A program made the position numbers and the translations under genes. A model generated the notes under the pieces. The model was not told the DNA's origin and did not search any database. It was given only the letters and a program-made list of their open reading frames with translations. From Zygnema cylindricum (Eukaryota; Streptophyta; Zygnematophyceae; Zygnematales; Zygnemataceae): DNA of 36,562 nt. The stretch covers positions 81,843-118,404 of the forward strand of contig JBBHKE010000026.1 of assembly GCA_037447655.1 (NCBI GenBank). Reading direction: 5' to 3'. Every line of letters begins with the position of its first letter. Positions within the stretch are counted from its first letter, which is position 1. Below, one piece after another: positions 9,901 to 18,900 of this stretch.

Positions 9901-12900
9901 CCACAATTTTGGGAATCTTTGTTGCTGCTAATGTACTAAGCTGGGATTTTGCAGGATGTTATCGTCCAATCAACTGACTGGTGCCATTCCTACAAGCATT
10001 GGAAGTCTTTTTACCCTCGAAGAATTGTGAGTGTTTCATAGTCACAATGATCACTCGTCGCAGATCTATTGCTTAAGTGTTTTGTATGTACAGCACTTCA
10101 TTATCTGAGCTATCAAATGCAAAGGGCAGCCTTCCCTTTTACTTTTGCATTTCACAAGCTTCTTCCAGTTTTAACCTATGTCTCCAAGAACCATCTACTA
10201 ATTTGAGGACTATTTCCGGGATTTCCTAGTCAAAAACTAGTTTTTTTGTCTTTTACTATCCGATTTTTTTATATGTTGGTGATCTTTTCCGCTTTCATAT
10301 TTCTATGACGTAAGGCATTGGTTAATTCATTCAACTAAACATTGTATCATTTTGAACTAGATGTGTAATGCACAAGTGGTGGAGGTCTATAAGCGAGGCA
10401 GAGAAATATATGTCCCCTTGTCCCTTGAAGATAATAAATCCCCTACGATGCTACAGGCTAACAAGTGTTGAGTTTGTCTAGCATATGAGTAATTACAAAT
10501 TTATTTTAGTGTGTTATAAACTATCAAATTTTTCTTTTGGGACGTGTGAATGCTGCAGGTTCCTGGATAGGAATAGACTTGAAAGCATCCCAGAAAGTGT
10601 TGCAAATTTGCGAAGTCTTCGACAACTGTATGTTCTCTCGTTAACACCAATCAATTTTCTTTTTCAAATAAGGTCCATGTAAACGGTATTATCCTGCTTA
10701 CGCATTTGGACCATGATAATTAAAATTCGTGCACATCGATTTACGCATCACGTGGCGTGAATGAGCATGAAAAATTACATATTTTACTGAGGGTCATGTG
10801 ATCATGATTCATTCAGACGAAATACATTTAAACGACAGGAACATCAATTAAGCAATGGCCTCTCACGTCTCTTAGCTACTATAATGACCAGGGTGCAAGT
10901 TTTTTCCTCGTTATGAGTTTGTGCAAAGTGCTTCTTATCTGCATACATATTCAGCACGAAATTCATCCATCATTAGAAGGTTCCTTTCTGTAGGTAAATA
11001 AAATCCCCATAATTTTGAACTAGCATCTTTTCTCCTTTCCCTCAAACATGCCAAAAAGAGAACAACGGACTGCTCTCGGGTTTTGGATCACCAATTTATA
11101 ATTTACAAGTTAGTCATAGTGATGGAGTCCTTGTCGGTTTTTCGCCCAAACAGCACACACTCCCATGCTTGTTGGACGAGGGTACAAATGTCCCCTACTT
11201 TTGTGTGTTTTGTCTTTTGTGTGTTCTGTCTTTTGTGGAAACATTCGTGAGTAACGTATTCCGAATGGGTTTCTTTTGCACTGTTGGAATATCACATGGG
11301 TGTGACAGGTACCTCTACAAGAATCAATTCAGAGGAAATATACCTGCGTCGCTGGCAGATATACGCACTCTCTCCAATTTGTTCGTTTCCCCGCCCCTTT
11401 GAAACACTCCAGGAATGCAATGTCATTTCATTCATACCCAATATGCATCTCTTTAACAACACATATTCCCCACTCCGTCTTTGAAAAGCATTTACTACTT
11501 CAAGATAGTGCGTCTGAAATTGTTACTTTGTTCCGTAATGTGGCCTCAATTGCCATACCCTACCCAACATGTCAGATTAAAATCATGATATGGAGTCTTC
11601 AGGTAGCTGCTAATCACTTGTTTGTAAAATTTTCTTCATCTTGGCTTAACATTGATTTCTTTATCTCTTTCCCTAAAAGTGTTTTTTTGTTTTTTTTCAG
11701 GAAATTAAACGAAAACTTTTTCACAGGCATAGTAGTTCTCCACTTTACCACGCTTTTAAAGCCCGGAGTGGACCTCTCTTACAATTACTTGTCCGGAACG
11801 CCATCAATCACCATCAATGGAATGCAAGCGTGTGATGAAATCTCTTTGGGGTCGAATTGCTTTGATTTGGGAAACCCCCAGTTCGTTTGCCAGAAGGAAG
11901 ACCAAAAAGACCCAATGGAATGTCTTAGCTTTTGCAATGCTACTCAGCCAATGGGAGCGTGTGGAGGCCATGGAGTTTGTGACAGTAACTCTACTTGCTT
12001 ATGTGATCCAGGATACAATAACAATGAGAATTCAGTCACCTGCAGCTTTGGTAAGATATGTCTTCATCACTTTTCCCACCTTCCTTTTGATTTTTTTTTC
12101 TGTTGAACTTATTTTTTTGTGAAACGGTTCCCCTTTTCTCTACTTTACTCTTTCCACACTCTCGTTAGCATTGTAAAATGTATATATTGTACATTCCATT
12201 CCAACACCTTCACCTTTCACACCTTACCTTTTCCCCAATTTCTCTCATCTACCTTCCGTTTTCTCTTTAATACATCTGTATATAGTATATTCCTTTCATC
12301 TCCCTTCCATTTTCAAATACAATTGTATTGGTGAATTTTAAAATAGAGGAATTTGGACAAAATATTCTGCAGATTGCCCGTACTCCTATCAATTGAATAC
12401 ATGCAGGTGAGGCACGATAATGAAGTCTTTGGCCGAAGGAAAACATGGACTTTGATTTTGAGCTTTGCGTATTTTGTATTTTTGTATAAATTGATGTTTC
12501 CCAAGATAAACATGCCTATAATACTTTAGCTGCATGTATGCATCCAATTTTATTGTAAAATATTCAGCAATTCATTCTTTTTCGGGATGTAGAAAATTGC
12601 GGTCTTATATTTGTTGTCCATACCCTCCAAAAAAGATTAGAAAAAATATTTCTACTTGTAATCAAGTTTCTACTTTCAACCACATTTCTAATTGTTAACC
12701 TGCGTGTTTTATGTGTTTGGATGTAGGAAACCGAGGCCTTGGATATATTGACTCTCAATCATCTAGGCCATCAAAGAAAAATAAGTACTTCCGCTACTTG
12801 AGTGCAGGATATTTGTACCTGAATGAGCTGACGACTCCTTCTTGGATGGTTGCGACCAGCTGGAAATGGGTCAATGCAAAGGCGTTGCAAGCGATCAGAG

Positions 12901-15900
12901 ACCAGGAAACGTGCAGTATGTCAATACAGATTGGGAATGCTAGTCTTATTCGCATTCAAGTTAGCCTGTTTGTTGTGCAGGAGTTTGCAGACCCATAGCT
13001 GTTTGAGTTTGTAAATTGCATAAACAGAGTGTGTACATACACAGTGTGTACATACCAGTATGCAATCATAAAATATGATCTTAAATCTTGTCGTCTTTCT
13101 TTCAAATCTTATACAATTGTCAGTAAAGCATGCTACAACAACAATATCATTAGGATGCTTCTTAAGTAATTACCTGTTGAAAATTCACTTATTACTTTTG
13201 CAAGTGACATGTTAAAAATTCCGATTTTCTTAATGCGGATGTTTACCATTGTACAGTCTAGATCTATTGGCTAATCAAAAATGCGTCCTCGTAGACGCTG
13301 AATAGTAAGAATTTGTACGGCTTGTGTATATAGTGCAAAATTTAAGAGAAAGTGGATTGTTCTGATTTTTAAAATACCACCCTAGATTACTGATTAACTT
13401 TATGAAAGTAATACTTGATTTGGCACATATACCCGCGTGCAATTCATTTTACGTTTGCTGCTAGCTGAAGACTTACAGTTGGTTATTGTGGAAACCTCAG
13501 TTTATTCAACAAGGAAAAATTAGTCTGAACCTATGATCCCAAATTCTGCTTCCCTTTCACAGTTTATTATATATATGCATACATATTTATATGAATAGAT
13601 ATATTTATATATGTACATATTTATGTAATCCAGCTTTCAACGCTCGAGAAAAACCACCAAGTCTAGGTGACTGACAATATGCTTGAAAACACCACAGTTT
13701 ATTTATCAAAAAGTATACAGATTGACTAATTATATAAACGACCTGGGGTTTCTAACCATAGTCCCTTCATCTCTACCTTTTTTCCTCTTTCATTCATACA
13801 GATACTTGCTGGGTGTTTTCTACAACTTCAGCCATTGAAAGTGCTTTTTTCATTGCAAATGCTGGCCAAGTACCAGTTCCGAGTATCCCAGAAGAACAGT
13901 TTCTTGTTTGTTCCGGACAAAACAAAAGTTGTGGCGATGGTGGCTCGCCAGGAGACGCCCTTGATTATGCTGCTACCAACAGCCTCATTTTCAAGGAAGC
14001 TTATTTTGGTCCGAACAGTTGCGCTGGTCCTAAGGTATGATATCCTTTGCAGTGATACGTTTTAAGGATAGAATCATGGTGATAGTTTTTTCTAATATGT
14101 CTGTTTGTTTACTGATCATCAAAGGCACTAAAACATTAGAAAACCGACCAAAAAATATAATCATAATGTGATTACTGAGGTACTATTGCGCTAATCAGAT
14201 AATTGTCTTGACTTCAAGGTGTAATGGCGGTTTGAGTTAGAAAATTTAAGGGTACTTGTTTGTTCTCTAGTAACTTTTAGAGGTTCAAGAAATATCTATC
14301 TATAGGTTGATGTAACTCATTTTACAAACATTAGAATACAACTTACGCCAAGTTTGGATGACAATTCCATCCCTGATTTTTGGAACAAAAGAATGGCCAC
14401 AAAAAAATGTGAATAGAATAGAAAAATAGAAAGGTAAAAAAAAACCATGGAACAGTTCCCTATTCAACATATTGTTCCCAGAAAACTTATAAATTATAAA
14501 GAAATGACACACAACTATATTTTTTATGTGAGAGCACAAACATGAGCTTTATCTGCCTCAGTTGTTCGTCAACTTTCATATGGGAAGAATTATCTCTCTC
14601 ATATTGCCAGCTGATATAACTGTTCTGGAACAGGTTCCGCCAGTCCCTATAACATCTTTACCTGAAAATAGAAAGAAATTATAGTTCTTTATTTAGCATA
14701 TAAAAGGATATGTCTTTGAATGTGTAGCCCAAAGAAGGTACGTTAATTCCGCCAAATTATTGAAATTTTTGACTTTGGCCCTGAATTGAGGCTGCTTCAT
14801 TAAAAAGGAATGGTTTATGTCTAAATTATTTTTTCTGAAAATAAATTTTTGCCATGTATAGGTTGAAGAATCACCTTTCCATTTTTCCCACAAATTTACA
14901 GCAGTGAATTCGATGACTGGCAACAAACTAAAGACATGGGCAATTTAATGGTTGGTTTGAAAAAGGCTGATAAAAAACGATTTTTTTTTTTTTTGTTATT
15001 TCTGGGTGAAAAATGTGAAAGATTTGATTCAACGCTTATGGATTCATTTGCAAGTAATCGAATTGCGTGTAAGTAGCTTTTAAGGGCATTAGCATTTACT
15101 TGTCAAAAAAATATGAAAATCTCGTACTTAGGATGAATTATCATGTTGATTTGTTGCAGCTCACCAGCAGCACACGTATTTTCTCTTTTGAGGAAGTTCA
15201 GTCCTACGGTTGGATTGGTCTCCTTTTAGCGCTCCAACAGCAACCCGCTATTGTCAATATTGAAGGAAGCAGTTATAGTTTCAAAAACTACAAAAATGTG
15301 AGTTTGTGAATTAGTCTCTAATGTTATTGATTTACTATAAAGAACATAATAACAATATGTTTGAATTTCTCAGCATCATTTGCAACAAGAGAAGCATATT
15401 GTAACAGGTGAATATGCTCCATTGAGTTCACATTCTTCATCTAAGAGCAAAATTTGAATGTATTTTGAAGGATTCGTGGCATTTGGTAACCAATACTTGG
15501 AACCAAGCAAGGTCTTTCGTAGGGGATGCGGTCTTTTAGATGTGCCTAAGGATTTTTATTTGATTGCTTCTTTTGACTTTGTGTGACTTCATATTTATAT
15601 TTCTTAGATGAAAAAAAATCGTGAGAATAATAATTAGATTGGGTCATGGCACTAGGCAATGCAATGAATGTTTAAAAATCGATCTGCTTAATGTTGTGAA
15701 GGGGATATTTGATAATGATGACTGCTTCTCAAGCGGTGTGGACCATAGTGTGGTCGTTGTCGGTTACGACCTCACATCTTCACCACCTTGTTGGGTCCTT
15801 CGCAACTCATGGGGAACGAATTGGGGAGAAAATGGCTACATGCGAATCAAAATTACTGGAGGACTTGGAATCTGTGGTATAAATAGCCTTCCGGCACTTG

Positions 15901-18900
15901 TGCCGATAATACAATCCCCATGTAAGCGTTCGTCGTTGCGCTCTGTTCTTGCACATCATTGAAAAGTGTAGATTATGGCCATTTTGGCTTATATTTTAGC
16001 CTTGGTAACATCTCATCTAACACCTACAATTACGCAGCTCATTTTTTTTTTACTCATTATGCGTTTAGTCATGTGCGTTGTGATAAAGGCTGATTTACTT
16101 TTGAAAGAAAGAACCATGTTTTTTCTTAGTTTTTCATGCACCCTATTTGTCGAGACGTTTCTCTTTAACATGTACAAGAGAGAGAGCGTATTTTAGTTAA
16201 TAGACTATTTCTAGAGTGCCTTTAACAACCATGTGGACGTACCAAAACCACAAAGTTTGCAAAATTACTAATCTACCCTCCGTTGCAATACCGATCCTAT
16301 TCCAAACTAGTGAATGCATACCAAAAAAAAAATCTTCTCCTTAGCAAATATAGCAAAGTTGCATTGCAAATCAGCTTCATAGACTCATGTCGTGCTAGGG
16401 AATGGTGGGGAATGTCGGAAAATGGTGTACCTTTCCAGCAAATGATCCTTGCAACACCGTCAACTTTGCCAAGAAAGTTCTAAAGACTGAGTATGGCCCG
16501 GGACGCTCCAACCCATGTGGCAATGGTGTATGCATCCCAGTGGGGAGCACCAACCTTTGCCAATGTACGGATACATTTGTGGCTGTCAACAATACGGACG
16601 GCTCGCAGACGTGTGCTCCAGGTGCAAAATCGAGCAACTCTCTTACTCTTAGTGGCTTTGAACTGCATAATGCTGGTATGTTTTGTATTGAGTTTAAGCT
16701 AATTTTTTTCTAAGTTTGATACTCGTTATGGCCTTGAACACGTGGCAGCTTCCCCATGTACCTTCAGTCCGCAAAATCCATGTGGCGTGGGTACCTGCTT
16801 GGACACTTCTTTTCCACCCGGAACTTATGTGTGTATTTGCCCGCCTGGCTATGTGCTGGACTATCCAAGTGGCAAGCTCACTTGCGTAGCAGGTAAAAAT
16901 CTAGGAGATATACATACTAAATGCGGACATAAAACTCCCTTGCAAATTGGGATCCATATTGTTGCTTAATTATTATATTTAATCTCATGGCACGTTTGCT
17001 GACTTGAGTGACAATGATAGTTATGGATGGAGTGCACGATGATGGCCAGATGGTACCAATTTAGCAGGTAAAAATCTAGGAGATATACATACTAAATGTG
17101 GACATAAAACTACCTTTGCAAATCGGGATCCATATTGTTGCTTAATAATTCTATTTAATTCTATGGCACATTTGCAAACATGAGTGACAATGATAGTTAT
17201 GAATGGACTGCACGATGGTGGCCAGATGGTACCACTGGGACTGGCCTGAAGTACTTTGTGGTGCCAAGTGGAGTAAACGTGACCTGTTATGACATTTATC
17301 TCATTTACGGCATCAACAAGGATGTGTTTTTGGCACAGAATCAGGTGATGTTCAGCCAATGATTGAGATAGTATACTGCGCCATGATTGAGATCTTTACC
17401 ACCATACATTCACTTCTTGAGTAAATTTTCCGATTATTGACTATATTGAGATGTATTCGGTGCTAATCACGTTGGCTTCATGTTGTATAAAGGAAGTTCG
17501 GTATTTTCTTTCCTTCGATCATGATCGTTGTCGAATTATTTCCTGATGTAATGCCAGTATACTCAATTTTATGACAGGGTATTGACTGCTCTATTCCACT
17601 GCTTCCTAGCACGGCTGTCAATGTGACAACCTCCAACAACTGTTCTCTCCTCTATGCCGTCAATGAGGTTTCGACACACTTTCCCCTCCCTATTAAAATT
17701 ACGTCAATGGAAAAAAAATGAGATTTTTTTTTTTTTACTTTTTCAGTATACTGTGCTGTCGAGTAGAGCTTGCAGGTCATTAAGTATTCTACTTTTTTAT
17801 ACTTTATGATAATGCCTCGGGCTAAGTATTCTATTGCATGAATTGAATCGTATGATAGTCTGGAATGCTAATTCTTTTGGTTTGTTTCAGGGTGACACGT
17901 GTGCCACAATCGCCAGTATGTTTGAGATCGATTCGCTTTCAGGACCAGGTTCTCCTAATGTTGATTTGGACTGCTTTCAACTGAGGCCGTTTCAGCAGGT
18001 GCGTCTTTCCGTTACGGAAAAAGGCCTTTCAAATATTTATAAACTGGCAGCTCAAAAAAAATTGTCAACCAAAAAAAACCTTTTCTTTCAGGGGACTCTT
18101 TCAAAATAGTTTGTCGTAACAGAATTATGTATTCTTTGTTTCTTCAAGCGACACATGCCAGAAAAATCTGAGTTGAAGTCATCTGTCTTTTGTCGAAACA
18201 TGCATTTGTAGTTCCCTATTTTAATTTTGTTTTCACACCTGCAAAACTCATCCAATTCCATGATTTTTCCCAAATTTCATTTCAAATACGAGAGGTTTCG
18301 CAATAAACATTACTATTAGCAAAGGCTGTATAATGTTAATGTGCGCTAGTTTGTTGATTTTTATACGAGTTCGAATTGACATGAATTCGCAATGGTCTAT
18401 AAAAGGCAATGTTTACACATTTTTTGCGGCTATGAAAAGCCACAAAGTTTACATTTCTGAGGTGTCCCAGTCCAGTCACACTAATTTTGGCCGACGGTGT
18501 AACAATGTCAGGTTTGCATAGAAAGGGGGCCACTCCCCTCCCTGGGACCTTGCACGTGGCCGTACGATGTGAAACAGGACGAATCGTGTCTCTCCATTAT
18601 CAGCAGCCGATTGGATGGCGATATTCGTCTCTTCTATGCCCTAAATCCTGGAATTTACTGCGGCCGTCTTCTCTTTGTTTCTAGCGGAACCCAGAACATT
18701 GGACAACAGGTGTGTTTTCTTGACTTGGGCTGCTTAATTGTGAATATATGCTGAACCTCAAGTTTTTTTTGTGGTTCTTGAGGGTGAATATAGAGAAGGT
18801 TCATGGGTACAGATAGATTACGTGCTTAGTCTTGTCCTTCTTAACTACATGTTGTGAAGCATGGTGTACCTTCATGTTTACAGAAACCTTATATTTACTG

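Noticed and set aside
12711-12998. ATG at 12711 as start of a separate protease gene
   Set aside because: It would give a protein without a signal peptide, although every following domain is of a secreted type. The acceptor at 12726 matches the phase of the upstream EGF-like exon. Kept as the main alternative, not preferred.
15621-15701. Extension of the protease exon upstream of 15702
   Set aside because: The open frame before 15702 encodes sequence unlike the family, and the Y..GI junction fits only a start at 15702.
16399-16438. Upstream extension of the EGF-like exon from the acceptor at 16398
   Set aside because: It enters in phase 0, while the protease exon ends in phase 1; the acceptor ending at 16438 matches.
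17185-17225. LysM1 exon starting after the gag at 17182-17184
   Set aside because: It would need a phase-2 donor, but the EGF exon ends in phase 1. The frame is open, so it is not fully excluded.
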